Part shown: positions 9,085 to 18,363 of the stretch, piece after piece
Layout: each line of letters opens with the position of its first letter
How positions within the stretch are numbered: the first letter of the stretch is position 1
Source: Virgibacillus_P tibetensis
GTDB taxonomy: Bacteria; Bacillota; Bacilli; Bacillales; Amphibacillaceae
Reading direction: 5' to 3'
Assembly: GCF_036026595.1 (NCBI RefSeq)
Contig: NZ_JARZFX010000004.1
Location: 1-64,000, forward strand
Length of the DNA: 64,000 nt
Position numbers and translations under genes: made by a program
Notes under the pieces: model-generated
What the model saw: only the letters and a program-made list of their open reading frames with translations
Database searches by the model: none
Told to the model about the DNA's origin: nothing

Positions 9085-10002
9085 ATGAAATTAAAATCAA
9101 TTATACAAGTAATCTTTTTAATAGCACCACTCTTGATTGGAGGATGTGAAGTAATGGATGAAATAACGGAAACACCGGAAGAACAACATGCCCGAGAAAC
9201 ATATGTCAGTGTGAATGATTATACAGGGGAAGAAAAGGATTTACCTGATGGCCAAACAAACGATCCTATCGCAAAAAAGAAATTTGAGGAGATTGCCGAA
9301 GCAACACAAAATTTTTTCCTTGATGAGTTTAAAACAGAAGTAATTGTTCATAATGCTGTCGGAGCAAAACATGGAATTATGGCCTTTGTAGAATCACTCA
9401 ACGAACCCAAATTCCACACCTTTGTAATGATTCCTGTCGATGCTGAAGAAGAAATGATCTTTCCTGAAGATATTTGGACAGTTGAGATGCAGGTAGAACA
9501 AGCTCTCTTTGGAGGATTAGTAGCGATGATTATGAATGAAGAATTTGCGGCACTTGATCAATATTTTGACGAATTCACGACTCAATTTCCCGTCATTGGA
9601 TTACGTGAGGATGCAATAAATAATGTAATGAGCTCAGGTTACACAACACCTTATTATTTTATTCAAACAATGTCTTTGATAGATGAGTTTGAAGGTATGA
9701 TGGACATCTACTTCAATAACCCGAAAATTTCCATGACAGAACTGAAAGAACACTTTGATAAGAGCAGTTATGAAGCTGAAAATTTTTCTTTTGTTATTGA
9801 CTTGTATATGAAGGAGCCAGGTATGGATCCAGACGAAGAGATCTTTAAACAACTCGTCGAAGACATTAAAAACTTAGATGTCTTTCCAAGAGGTGCTTAT
9901 ACAGTTTCTTTACATGATAACAACATAAATAAATTTTCAGGGATAGGACATAAAGAAAATACGTTAACAGAAGGCAATATTGTACCTATAATTCGAAACT
10001 AG
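9085..10002 (+). CDS. DUF1672-family lipoprotein
   Basis: This 305-residue secreted lipoprotein has an N-terminal hydrophobic signal ending in a lipobox (LIGGC, Cys at about residue 21). The conserved ARETYVSVNDYTGE block just after the signal is typical of the DUF1672 family of Bacillales. The start follows AGGAGG. No enzymatic motif is visible. The next gene, a lipase-like protein, begins 20 bp downstream with its own GGAGG, so the two probably form an operon. The function of the family is unknown. Confidence 0.85.
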   Translation: MKLKSIIQVIFLIAPLLIGGCEVMDEITETPEEQHARETYVSVNDYTGEEKDLPDGQTNDPIAKKKFEEIAEATQNFFLDEFKTEVIVHNAVGAKHGIMAFVESLNEPKFHTFVMIPVDAEEEMIFPEDIWTVEMQVEQALFGGLVAMIMNEEFAALDQYFDEFTTQFPVIGLREDAINNVMSSGYTTPYYFIQTMSLIDEFEGMMDIYFNNPKISMTELKEHFDKSSYEAENFSFVIDLYMKEPGMDPDEEIFKQLVEDIKNLDVFPRGAYTVSLHDNNINKFSGIGHKENTLTEGNIVPIIRN

Positions 10003-10022
10003 GCTTTAATGGAGGTCAGTTT

Positions 10023-10601
10023 ATGGAAAATCTTTTTTTGCAGCAAATTGATATCAATACTACAACCGACCAGGAACTTGTTCAATTAGCTGGATTATAC
10101 GCTTACTTAGAACGCCGTACGGGAGATAGAATTCGTTCCAATGATTCAACTTTCAGAGTAGTCCACACCAACTACGACCACCCCACTGGCCTGGACGCTT
10201 TAACTTTACAGAATGTCAACACGGGGGAGTTTATTATTACCTTTGTTGGTACAAATGTACATGCAGAATACGGAATGCAAGATTTGAAGACAAATGTGCG
10301 GCTATTAAATGAGCCAACTCCTCCCCAATTGCGAGCAGCAAATGAATATTTTTTACAAATGCAGGCGGAACTTGCAAAAAGCGGGCATGAAATCTCCTAT
10401 GTATGCGGCAACTCATTAGGCGGTGCCCTCGCAAATAGTGTAGCAGTGAAAAATCCAGAGGTAAAGTCAGTAACGATTAACCCCGCTTTGTTGCCATCCG
10501 GGTTTGCTGCACGATATGCATATGAGACTTATCGCACTATCATAAACCGAATCACCAACATCCCCAATTTGAAATTCAAGCTCAATCTCCTGACCGATTA
10601 G
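10023..10601 (+). pseudogene. Lipase-like alpha/beta hydrolase, 3'-truncated
   Basis: The N-terminal 160 residues look like an intact class 3 lipase-type alpha/beta hydrolase core with the nucleophile elbow GNSLGG (Ser131) and the strand before it (ISYVC). After …NPALLPSG (base ~10503) the translation turns into sequence that is the antisense of the convergent neighbouring gene, so the Asp and His of the triad and the whole C-terminal half are missing. The stop at 10599-10601 is therefore accidental. It follows the DUF1672 gene by 20 bp and has a good GGAGG site. It is probably inactive unless the truncated form has another use. Confidence 0.7.
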
Positions 10602-11408
10602 ATCCGTTAAATCAAGATGCGTAGTATGAATACCTGTTGTTGCATTATAAACTACGTCATTTGGACTAGGAAACGGTGCAATAGGAGATTGCGATGTACC
10701 TTGAACTTGATTCATATAAGGTCGTGCGTTATCAATTGTAAATGGGTTTCCGTTAGGTAAAAGTGCAATGTTTTCTAACCTATTACCTTCAGAATCCTTC
10801 ACCCATGCAGTAAAATAATCTTGGAATTGACTTCCCCAAAAACTAGGTGGTTCTTCTGACATAAATTTATAGCGGAACACCAGACGTGGCTCAGGATCTG
10901 TGGTAAGGTCAGTGAGATCTAAGCGGACAGTTAACGTTGCCACATCATTCGCATTATATCCGTCTGGGCTACCACCGGGAATATGTACTCCGCCCATATC
11001 AACAGAACTAAACGTATTCGCTACTCCAGCGATATTACTTGCTCTTCCCGTGCTTAAAACAACATATTGATTTCCACTTCTCGGAAATTCCTGAAGGGAA
11101 GTTTGCATTACCGCAGCTTGATCTGGATTTCCTTCATAAGTTGTACTTACAATTCGATCCTTTAAATCTGGTTTGGAAATGGCATCAATAAGATCATTTG
11201 CCAAAGCTGTGTTATCACCAAAGCTGAACATAGAGATAACTGCCGGTTCAGAAGATATACGTTCTTCTTGGTAACCCGCCTTCTCTTGTTTTTCCTCTCC
11301 ACTAGTAGTATCAATGTTTTCTGCATATGGCAGTGAATAACCCGGTAATAATGGAAAAAATAACATCACAATAACGGAAAACACTACTGCACTCTTTTTA
11401 ATTTTCAT
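10467..11408 (-). pseudogene. Secreted choice-of-anchor L-like protein, 3'-truncated
   Basis: This 313-residue ORF has a signal peptide (residues 1-30, KSAVVFSVIVMLFFPLLPGY) and a beta-rich extracellular domain with the pattern of choice-of-anchor L domains: SFGDNTALANDLIDAI, FKYKF-like strands (VFRYKFMSEE), and the closing IGDVGDSVYDSA. In intact members that last motif continues into a hydrophobic strand with D-N-I/V. Here it changes to ICISCSKPGW, read from the antisense of the lipase gene, so the C-terminal end (and any cell-wall anchor) is lost. It converges with and overlaps the truncated lipase. It may still be secreted. Confidence 0.6.
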
Positions 11409-11521
11409 TTTACTCCCCCTAATGTCTTTGAAAATATGATTCTATTATAGAAAAAACGATAAATTATATTGAGATTCCATTCATAATAGAAATATTTAGT
11501 AAGGAAGCAGGAAGTAATAAG

Positions 11522-12223
11522 TCATTCTATCATTATGTACTCACCGACATTTGTTTCAAGCTGATCTTTCTTTATAATCGTGAAATCACCATCTTTCACT
11601 TGGACTTCCCAGTGAAATACCACACCGCCAACTGCTTGCCATGTAAAAAATTCCACTATCCATTCTGTATCTTTTTTATGCACCTTCATTGTGTGTATAA
11701 TTTCCTTTAATTCCTCTAGTAAGTTTAGGTTCTTTTCGATACCTGGAATGTCTACAATCGCATTAAGTATGATGTGTTTGTCTTGACTAGGCATTTTAAT
11801 ATCAAATTGCAAATAAAACTCCACTATTTCCTCTACTTCTGTATGATCGTTAAAAATAAGCTCTTTTTTCCTCAAAAGCAGATGGAACTCCTCTGGTAAC
11901 TTGAAAACAGAGCCATCTGGGGTAACTGCAAAAGGACTGTTCTCTGTATGTCCTAACTCACTTCGGACATACATAAATTGGACATCGCTAAGGATAGTAG
12001 GTGGACGAATACTTCCTGCTAGTGTTACATTTTCAGGTGTAAAATCTATTTCTGGGTGTTTTTTCGCAGCCTTCAATACCAATTCCATAGAGGCTTCGAG
12101 ATCAACAGGCTCTTGAGGTGAATGAGGTTGTCTAAATTCCAATAAGGAGCAGGCAACAAGGACGCTAAAAGAAACAATACAAAGAATAATGAAGAACAGT
12201 ACCCTTTTAATTATAAGTCTCAC
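11522..12223 (-). CDS. Putative lipoprotein, function unknown
   Basis: This 233-residue protein has a hydrophobic N-terminus ending in VLVACS, a fair lipobox with Cys near residue 25, so it is probably a membrane-anchored lipoprotein. The rest is a mixed alpha/beta domain without recognisable catalytic motifs; the C-terminal half is strand-rich (WEVQVKDGDFTIIKKD). It lies 113 bp upstream of the choice-of-anchor gene on the same strand. I do not recognise the family. Confidence 0.7.
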   Translation of the reverse strand: MRLIIKRVLFFIILCIVSFSVLVACSLLEFRQPHSPQEPVDLEASMELVLKAAKKHPEIDFTPENVTLAGSIRPPTILSDVQFMYVRSELGHTENSPFAVTPDGSVFKLPEEFHLLLRKKELIFNDHTEVEEIVEFYLQFDIKMPSQDKHIILNAIVDIPGIEKNLNLLEELKEIIHTMKVHKKDTEWIVEFFTWQAVGGVVFHWEVQVKDGDFTIIKKDQLETNVGEYIMIE

Positions 12224-12379
12224 CTCCTCCAGTGGTAAAAATAGGAATCACTTAATACAATAACTATATTACTTTATTTACAATATTAAGTCACTTAAAT
12301 TTACTAGGTAAAAGGTATGAATTTTGGACAAACATGGGGAAACATGGAGGCCACTGAAAAAGTCTCATATTTTTAATTA

Positions 12380-12416
12380 GGCAGTTGAAAGTTCTGTAAT
12401 TGAACTTTCAACTGCC
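12380..12416 (+). terminator. Hairpin upstream of IS transposase
   Basis: GGCAGTTGAAAGTT and its complement form a 14-bp stem followed by ctttttact. It lies between the left end and the transposase and would stop inward read-through transcription. Confidence 0.7.
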
Positions 12417-12463
12417 TTTTTACTATATAATAATGATATTAAACGTTTGTAGGTGGTGTCCAA

Positions 12464-13923
12464 ATGATCCAAAATCAAGAATCTTTAAATCTCAGCCCAT
12501 ATATGGCTTTATACGATATTGTTGTGCCAAAAGATAATATGCTTCGAAAAATTAAGGAGCTTGTAGATTTTACATTCATTCTTGAAGAATTGAAAACAAA
12601 ATATTGTCCAGATAATGGTCGTAACGCAGTTCCGCCTATCCGTATGTTCAAATATCTATTACTTAAGTCCATTTATGATCTGTCAATGTAAATGTTGTGG
12701 AACGCTCCAAATATGATATGTCGTTTAAATATTTTCTTGATATTGCTCCAGAGGATTCAGTGATTAATCCGAGTTCTCTAACGAAATTTCGCAAACTTCG
12801 TCTGCAAGATGTGGGTTTATTAGATATGCTCATTGGGAAAACCGTAGAGGTTGCACTCGAAAAAGAAATCATTAAAAGTAATTCAATTATCGTGGATGCC
12901 ACACATACAAAAGCACGTTATAACCAAAAATCACCTAAAGAGTTCTTACAAGAGAAATCAAAAAATGTTCGGAAAGCAGTATATCAAATAGATGAATCCA
13001 TGAAAGAGAAATTCTCGCCGAAAACAACTTCTAACGAAGTAAATGATGAATTGAATTATTGCCATCAAGTCATCACTGTTATTGAAACAGAACCAGAAAT
13101 TGCCGTGATTCCTGCTGTGAAAGAAAAATTAAATCTACTAAGAGAAGTGGTAGAGGATTATACAGAACAACTAAATTTTTCCAACGATCCAGATGCACGG
13201 CTTGGACACAAAACAGCGGACTCTTCTTTCTTTGGATTTAAAACACACCTAGCGATGATTGATGAACGGATTATTACTGCTGCGGTTGTGACTACTGGCG
13301 AAAAAAGTGATGGGAAATACTTAAAAGAATTAATTGAAAAAAGTAAAAAAACAGGAATGAAAGTAAATAGAATCATTGGGGATACAGCATACTCAGAAAA
13401 AGATAATATCCAGTACGCAAAAAAAGAAAAAGTTCAACTTATATCTAAACTACACCCACAAATTACACAAGGTGGACGTTCAAAAGAAGATGAATTTGAA
13501 TTTAATAAAGATGCAGGCATGTATGTTTGTAAGGCTGGTCACATGGCAATACGTAAAGCACGGATAGGGAAAAAAGGTCAAGGCAGAAACCAAACACTTA
13601 CATATTATTTTGATATTAATAAATGTAAAGTATGTCCTTTCCGTGACGGCTGTTATAAAGAAGGCGCAAAAAGTAAAACATATTCTGTTTCAATAAAATC
13701 CACTGAACATAAGGACCAGGAAACATTCCAGAACAGTGAAGAGTTTAAAGAGCTTACGCGTTTGCGTTATAAAATTGAGGCGAAAAATAGTGAATTAAAA
13801 CATAGACACGGGTATGAAACGGCAACATCCGCGGGTCTATTTAGCATGGAAATTCAAGGGGCCACAGCGATATTCGCAGTCAATCTCAAGCGTATACTAA
13901 AATTAATGAATGAAAAAGAGTAA
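12464..13923 (+). pseudogene. IS1182-family transposase, single frameshift
   Basis: Two adjacent frames together encode one DDE transposase of about 486 residues. The first (12464-12691) gives the N-terminal domain (NLSPYMALYDIVVPKDNMLR) and stops after YDLSM. The second (12697-13923) continues with VERSKYDMSFKYFLDIAPED. Adding one base near 12687 restores the expected K-S-I-Y-D-L-S-x-V-x-V-V-E-R-S, so the lesion is a single-base deletion. Visible core: NSIIVDATHTKARYNQKSP (first Asp), VNRIIGDTAYSEKDN (second Asp) and the C-terminal RYKIEAKNSELKHRHG (Glu). I see no slippery run at the break, so programmed frameshifting is unlikely; a sequencing error is possible. Confidence 0.8.
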
Positions 13924-13939
13924 AAAAAGAATAGGAAAA

Positions 13940-13984
13940 AAGGCAATTTACCACCAAAATATGGACGGTAAATTGCCTTTTTTA
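13940..13984 (+). terminator. Terminator after IS transposase
   Basis: AAGGCAATTTACC pairs with GGTAAATTGCCTT and is followed by a T-run (cttttttatttg). It lies 16 bp past the transposase stop. Confidence 0.8.
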
Positions 13985-14099
13985 TTTGAATTTGGTTTAA
14001 AGTTAATAAACTTAAGTTTTTCAGTGGCCTCGTATTTAAGGATAGTTTTTTTAAAATTGTTAGAAATATTTTTACACAATTTTTACACACCACCCACCC

Positions 14100-14182
14100 A
14101 AAACCCGTATAATATCAATTCTTTAAGACCTATCTCGACCCTGACCACCGTTGTCCAACCGCCATATGAGATAATAGAGTAA
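14100..14182 (+). pseudogene. Possible LacI-family regulator C-terminal scrap
   Basis: One plus-strand frame reads NPYNINSLRPISTLTTVVQPPYEIIE and a stop. The block P-x-L-T-T-V-x-Q-P-x-Y-E is typical of the sugar-binding domain of LacI/GalR regulators. Nothing upstream or downstream continues it, so it would be a fragment. The identification rests on about a dozen residues. Confidence 0.3.
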
Positions 14183-14190
14183 CTAAAAAG

Positions 14191-14224
14191 CAGCATTGGT
14201 AGTTATTTTCCAATGCTGTTTTTT
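14191..14224 (+). terminator. Hairpin with CATTGG stem and T-run
   Basis: CAGCATTGG … CCAATGCTG followed by TTTTTT. The same stem sequence recurs at 25577-25598 and 39001-39028. Here and at 25.6 kb it is followed directly by TTGCCTCTTAAA and the dispersed palindrome, forming one repeated module. Confidence 0.7.
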
Positions 14225-14267
14225 GCCTCTTAAATAACTATGGTGAACCGTATCATAAGTAAGATAT
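14225..14267 (+). repeat. Dispersed palindromic repeat, copy 1
   Basis: The core is TATGGTGAACCGTATCATAA. It is copy 1 of 8 same-orientation copies of an imperfect palindrome with centre ACGGT-GA-ACCGT. It shares its left flank (GCCTCTTAAA) and the preceding terminator hairpin with copy 3. Confidence 0.75.
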
Positions 14268-14433
14268 ATATATTCTAATGAATTATATCTGTCCACCTGT
14301 TTATGTGAGTCTTAGATGATATTGTTAGCGAACAGCTTAAGCTTAGTCCAGCGAATATAGTGATGGGGAAAAGTTGTTATACGGGCTGCGGGATAAATAG
14401 CAATAATCTAAGCAAAAACAACCTAAAATGAAA

Positions 14434-14458
14434 CCCCGTTCAACCAGGGTGAACGGGA
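14434..14458 (-). terminator. Terminator of the S-box operon
   Basis: CCCGTTCA … TGAACGGG. On the minus strand the stem is followed by GGTTTCATTTT. It lies directly after the CoA-transferase stop and is the only strong hairpin at the 3' end of the minus-strand gene run. Confidence 0.7.
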
Positions 14459-14465
14459 TTTTCTC

Positions 14466-15656
14466 TTACGTTATAACGGTCTTTTCTTTCAACTGGTCAA
14501 TGTCCTTGCTGGAGTAGCCGAGTTCTTTTAATACTTCTTGATTGTGCTGACCAATTAATGGGGCAGCTTTTGTTAATTGACCTGGAGTTTCAGAGAGCTT
14601 AGCAGGAAATCCCAATGTTTGCATTAATCCACCAATGGGATGTTCGTATTGAAGTACCATCTCACGTGCTTGAATATGTGGATCATTTAATGTTTGATCG
14701 TATGAATAGATCGGACCAGAGGGGATCCCGTATTGTTCAAGTAGCCCAAGCCAGTGCTTTGAGTTCTCCTCTTTTAATATTTCTTCTATTTCAATTTCCA
14801 AATCGTCCACATGTTGAGCACGGTGGCTATTTGTAATATAGCGTGGGTCCTTGATCCATTCCGGTTTATCCATTACATCTATGCAAAAGGTCTCCCATAG
14901 CTTTTGGTTAGCCGCACCAATTAAAATGAAGCCGTCTTTTGTTTCATAACCTTGGTAAGGTGCTGATGCTCTATGTGCTGTACCATTCCGTTTTGCCACG
15001 TCACCTTTACCGAAATAAGCGGCGGCCTCCCACACGGTCCAAGCAAGACCTGAATCGACAAGCGACACATCGATATATTGTCCTTTTCCACTTTTTAATC
15101 GGTAAATATAGGCAGATAATATCGACTGAACAGCAGTTTGAGCTGCGGCAATATCATGAATTGCAATGCCCACCTTAACTGGTTTCCCATCTTTTTCACC
15201 GGTCATGTCCATCAAACCCGACATACCTTGAGCCATAATGTCAAATCCGCCTTTTTTGCTGGAAGGGCCAGTTTGACCATACCCTGAAATCGAACAATAG
15301 ATGAGTGCGGGATTGACTTCCTTTAGGGTTTCATAATCAATTCCCAGCTTTTTCATCACACCAGGTCGATAGTTTTCCACAAATACATCTGCTGTTTTAA
15401 TTAAGTCAATTAAAATTTGCCGTCCTTCCTTACTTTTTAAGTCAAGACACATACCGCGCTTATTTCGATTGACCATCATATACATATAGCTTTCGTTGTC
15501 TATATATGGTCCCATTGTTCGAGTGGTATCACCCGTGGGGAATTTCTCTACCTTGATTATGTCTGCTCCCATGTCTCCAAGCACCATCGTACAATAAGGA
15601 CCAGCTAATACTTGAGACAAATCAATTACTTTCATTCCATGCAATGCTTGTATCAT
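14466..15656 (-). CDS. Class III CoA-transferase (CaiB/BaiF family)
   Basis: This 396-residue enzyme transfers CoA between carboxylic acids. The family N-terminus is clear (MKVIDLSQVLAGPYCTMVLG, GADIIKVEKF), as is the catalytic Asp in KKGGFDIMAQGMSGLM, and NRNKRGMCLDLK contacts CoA. I chose the ATG at 15654-15656 because AGAGGTGG lies 8 bases upstream; a GTG four codons earlier is part of that site. It is the last gene of the run headed by metQ, 80 bp after the 2-hydroxyacid oxidase. The substrate cannot be read from sequence. The operon suggests it activates a small (possibly methylthio- or 2-hydroxy-) acid as a CoA thioester. Confidence 0.85.
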   Translation of the reverse strand: MIQALHGMKVIDLSQVLAGPYCTMVLGDMGADIIKVEKFPTGDTTRTMGPYIDNESYMYMMVNRNKRGMCLDLKSKEGRQILIDLIKTADVFVENYRPGVMKKLGIDYETLKEVNPALIYCSISGYGQTGPSSKKGGFDIMAQGMSGLMDMTGEKDGKPVKVGIAIHDIAAAQTAVQSILSAYIYRLKSGKGQYIDVSLVDSGLAWTVWEAAAYFGKGDVAKRNGTAHRASAPYQGYETKDGFILIGAANQKLWETFCIDVMDKPEWIKDPRYITNSHRAQHVDDLEIEIEEILKEENSKHWLGLLEQYGIPSGPIYSYDQTLNDPHIQAREMVLQYEHPIGGLMQTLGFPAKLSETPGQLTKAAPLIGQHNQEVLKELGYSSKDIDQLKEKTVIT

Positions 15657-15736
15657 TTTGTCTTCCACCTCTGAAGTATTTCTTTAAATCAATCTTAATT
15701 TCCTTGACTTCTAAACTGAGTACTTAGTTTGTCTAA

Positions 15737-16879
15737 CTATGTACGAGTAATCGTCAAATCTCGAAGATCTTGCATAGTAGCAGCGCCAGAAAGTGTCGTT
15801 GATGCTTGAACATCTTGCTTGAAATTGGCTAAATAGTTTCTCACGCCAGTTTCACCGCCAACAGCTAAGCTATAGACAAAGGGTCTGCCCAAGAGAACGG
15901 CATCTGCCCCAAGAGCGATCGCCTTGACGACATCTGATCCACGGCGAATCCCGCTATCCAGCAACACAGGTATTTTTCCGTCAATGATGGCTGCAATTTC
16001 AGGAAGAGCATCAATACTTGAGATTACGCCATCCAATTGTCTACCACCATGATTGGAAATAATAATACCATCGACACCATGCCGGGTCGCTTGCAAAGCA
16101 TCTTCGGGGTGAAGAATCCCTTTTAATAAAACTGGTAAAGTTGTTCGCTTCTTCAGTTCTCTAATATCATCCCAATTCAATGAAGGATGATTGATGTTGT
16201 CTTTAATTCCTTGAATGACCGACTCTGGTTGTTGATTAGGAAGTGAAGCTAGAAAAACGTCATCTGTTTCATAGTTTGCTTTTCCAAAACCTTGCATAAG
16301 GGGTGAGAACCGATTTTTCAGGTCTGTCTCCCTCCAACCAAGCGAAAAGGTATCAATTGTTAAAACAATTGCTTCGTAACCAGCTTTTTCCGCACGCTTA
16401 ACCATATTAAAAGCTGTTTCCCTATGATTAGACCAATATAATTGAAACCATTTTGGACTATCACCAGTTGCAGCAGTTATCTCCTCGATTGAATAGCTGG
16501 AAACCGTACTTTGGATAAAAGGAATTTGATGTGCAGCTGCTGCTTTTGCAACTGCAATATCAGCTGCTTCATCAGCTAATTTTAACATTCCCACTGGGGC
16601 TAATAGTAGCGGATAAGGATACGTACGTCCAAATAAGGTAATGCTTGTATCTAACTTTGAAACATCTTTTAAAAATGTAGGGACAATGGAGTACTTTGAA
16701 AAAGATGTGTTGTTTTTTCTTAATGTCTCTTCTCCTCCTGCACCCGATTGGATATAGCCGAACGCAGAGGCGTCGATTTTTTGTTTAGCCGCTTCTTCTA
16801 ATTCCTCAAAAGGCACTGGAAAATATTCATCTGAGCTAATATTTTGTAGGAAGACATCATTACTTTTAGTTGTATCCAT
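15737..16879 (-). CDS. FMN-dependent alpha-hydroxy-acid oxidase (lactate 2-monooxygenase-like)
   Basis: This 380-residue TIM-barrel flavoenzyme oxidises L-2-hydroxy acids to 2-oxo acids. Visible family marks: FGYIQSGAGGEETLRKN near the N-terminus, LLAPVGMLKLA, WFQLYW, VLTIDTFSLGWRETDL, the catalytic His in ISNHGGRQLDG, and the FMN phosphate site DSGIRRG … GADAVLLGRPF. The long N-terminus and Y-I-x-S-G-A-G-G-E-E-T pattern resemble lactate monooxygenases and oxidases. It lies 18 bp after the crotonase gene in the S-box operon. A close full-length paralog lies at 35474-36619. Co-regulation with methionine uptake makes 2-hydroxy-4-methylthiobutanoate a candidate substrate (inference). Confidence 0.87.
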   Translation of the reverse strand: MDTTKSNDVFLQNISSDEYFPVPFEELEEAAKQKIDASAFGYIQSGAGGEETLRKNNTSFSKYSIVPTFLKDVSKLDTSITLFGRTYPYPLLLAPVGMLKLADEAADIAVAKAAAAHQIPFIQSTVSSYSIEEITAATGDSPKWFQLYWSNHRETAFNMVKRAEKAGYEAIVLTIDTFSLGWRETDLKNRFSPLMQGFGKANYETDDVFLASLPNQQPESVIQGIKDNINHPSLNWDDIRELKKRTTLPVLLKGILHPEDALQATRHGVDGIIISNHGGRQLDGVISSIDALPEIAAIIDGKIPVLLDSGIRRGSDVVKAIALGADAVLLGRPFVYSLAVGGETGVRNYLANFKQDVQASTTLSGAATMQDLRDLTITRT

Positions 16880-16897
16880 ATCTTTGGTTGCTTCCTT

Positions 16898-17674
16898 TCA
16901 TGAAAAGTTTGGTTTTCTTTTTTCTAAGAATGCTTGAATGCCTTCTTGATAATCATCGGAGCTGAATGAGTCTAAAATGACATTTCTAATTTGTTCATCC
17001 TCTTCATTAGCACCATCAACTATTGCTTGAATGACTTGTTTAATCCCAATGTTGGAGACAGATGATTTTTCGATAATTTTAGTTGCAAAGTCTAAACAGG
17101 CTTTTTCAATCTCATCGCCTGCGTATACATAATCAATTAATCCGATATCTCGCCCTTCCTCTGCGCTAATAAGCTTTGCCGTGTAAAGGAGTTCTTTTGT
17201 TTTTGATGGACCAATAAGATTATACAGTCGTTTCGTGCTTGTTAAATTGTAGATAATCCCAACATTAGCAGCTGTGATGCCAAGTTTACTACCTGTAGAG
17301 GCAAATCGGAAATCACATGAATTTGCAAATTCAAGACCGCCACCGATCGCTAGTTTGCGAATTAATGCAATCGTTGGCTTTGAAAAGCGATATAATTTTT
17401 CAATGGCACCGAGAGCGATGTCATTATATTCCTTTGCTTTTTCGGCATGAAAGCGGACCTCGAGGAATTCACTAATATCGGCTCCAGCTGAAAAGGCTGT
17501 TTCATCCACACCGCGAACAATTAATACTTTTATACTTGAATCTTGCTCAAGTTCATCCATCAACGTAGAAAGATGGTGATACATGGCTAAATTAAATGAA
17601 TTCTTTTTTTCTGGACGATTAAAAATTAAAGTGGCAATGGCCCCGTCCCTTTTTATATACAATTCGTTTGACAT
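16898..17674 (-). CDS. Crotonase-family enzyme (enoyl-CoA hydratase/isomerase-like)
   Basis: This 258-residue crotonase has the oxyanion-hole motifs AFSAGADISEF and LAIGGGLEFANSCDF. The first hydratase glutamate is present (GGGLEF). The second, which normally lies in Q-P-E-I-x-L-G, is replaced: the aligned block reads ITAANVGIIYNLTSTKRL, with Ala at the Glu position. A classical hydratase is therefore not assured; isomerase, lyase, decarboxylase or thioester hydrolase chemistry is possible. It sits 13 bp after metI and 18 bp before the 2-hydroxyacid oxidase, in the S-box operon, and so probably acts on a CoA thioester made by the CoA-transferase. Confidence 0.85.
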   Translation of the reverse strand: MSNELYIKRDGAIATLIFNRPEKKNSFNLAMYHHLSTLMDELEQDSSIKVLIVRGVDETAFSAGADISEFLEVRFHAEKAKEYNDIALGAIEKLYRFSKPTIALIRKLAIGGGLEFANSCDFRFASTGSKLGITAANVGIIYNLTSTKRLYNLIGPSKTKELLYTAKLISAEEGRDIGLIDYVYAGDEIEKACLDFATKIIEKSSVSNIGIKQVIQAIVDGANEEDEQIRNVILDSFSSDDYQEGIQAFLEKRKPNFS

Positions 17675-17687
17675 GATAAGCCTCCTG

Positions 17688-18359
17688 TCAGTCTTTTTTC
17701 AGACGAGCGGATAAGCGATTTCCAATCGACTGAATGCTTTGAACTAAAATGATTAAAATAGCAACGGTGATATATAAAACGTCCACTTCATAGCGCAAGT
17801 GACCAAAACGATAGGCTAAATCCCCAAGTCCACCAGCTCCGACAAGTCCAGCCATTGCCGTAGCACCAATTAAACTGACAGTTGTAATGGTTAAAGCGAG
17901 CACAAGTGACGGGCGAGCTTCGCGGAGTAGGACATTCCAGATGATATGTCTTGTTTTAATTCCCATTGCTTTATATGCTTCTAATACACCATTATCAACA
18001 TCCAATAAGGAAGATTCAATTAATCTAGCTAGATATGGTGCTGTGTAAATAACAAGTGGAACAATTACACCTTGCACACCAATTGTTGTACCAGCAATTA
18101 ATTTTGTAAAAGGCAAAATGAAGATTAATAGAATGATAAACGGTATTGAACGTAAAATATTGATAACTAAATTCAAAATTTGATAGGTCCATTTATTTTC
18201 CAAAGACTGACCTGGCCGCGTTAGCACAAGTAATATTCCTAAAGGGATACCGATCAAAATTGCAAAAAACATGGAAATAGTAACCATTTGGAAAGTCTCA
18301 ATAATTGATTGCCCAACAATTGGCATCCATTTTGTAATAAACGCATTCAAATTATTCAC
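17688..18359 (-). CDS. metI: MetI-type ABC transporter permease
   Basis: This 223-residue inner-membrane permease has five or six helices and the EAA-type loop contacting the ATPase (EAYKAMGIKTRHIIWNVLLR … SLVLALTITTVSLIGATAMAG). GTG start, 4 bp after metN. The MetI family imports D/L-methionine and related compounds with MetN and MetQ. The SAM riboswitch ahead of metQ supports a methionine-type substrate. Confidence 0.9.
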   Translation of the reverse strand: MNNLNAFITKWMPIVGQSIIETFQMVTISMFFAILIGIPLGILLVLTRPGQSLENKWTYQILNLVINILRSIPFIILLIFILPFTKLIAGTTIGVQGVIVPLVIYTAPYLARLIESSLLDVDNGVLEAYKAMGIKTRHIIWNVLLREARPSLVLALTITTVSLIGATAMAGLVGAGGLGDLAYRFGHLRYEVDVLYITVAILIILVQSIQSIGNRLSARLKKD

Positions 18360-18363
18360 TGGG

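Larger units (their letters stand above)
12347..14031 (+). mobile_element. IS1182-family insertion sequence
   Basis: The element is about 1.69 kb and carries a single transposase region between matching inverted ends: GAGGCCACTGAAAAA at the left (from 12347) and its complement ending at 14031 on the right. The transposase is frameshifted (see its own entry). Hairpins lie just inside each end, at 12380-12416 and 13940-13979, as is common for ISs that insulate their transposase from outside transcription. I could not define a clear target-site duplication: the flanks are …aaacatg and gtattt…. Confidence 0.8.

Noticed and set aside
12464..12691. Separate small regulatory ORF ahead of the transposase
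   Set aside because: It is simply the N-terminal domain of the same IS1182 transposase, split by a one-base deletion.
12663..12902. Minus-strand ORFs within the transposase and other genes
   Set aside because: They are antisense shadows without ribosome sites. The same applies to the many short ORFs inside GH3, the beta-helix gene and the protease.
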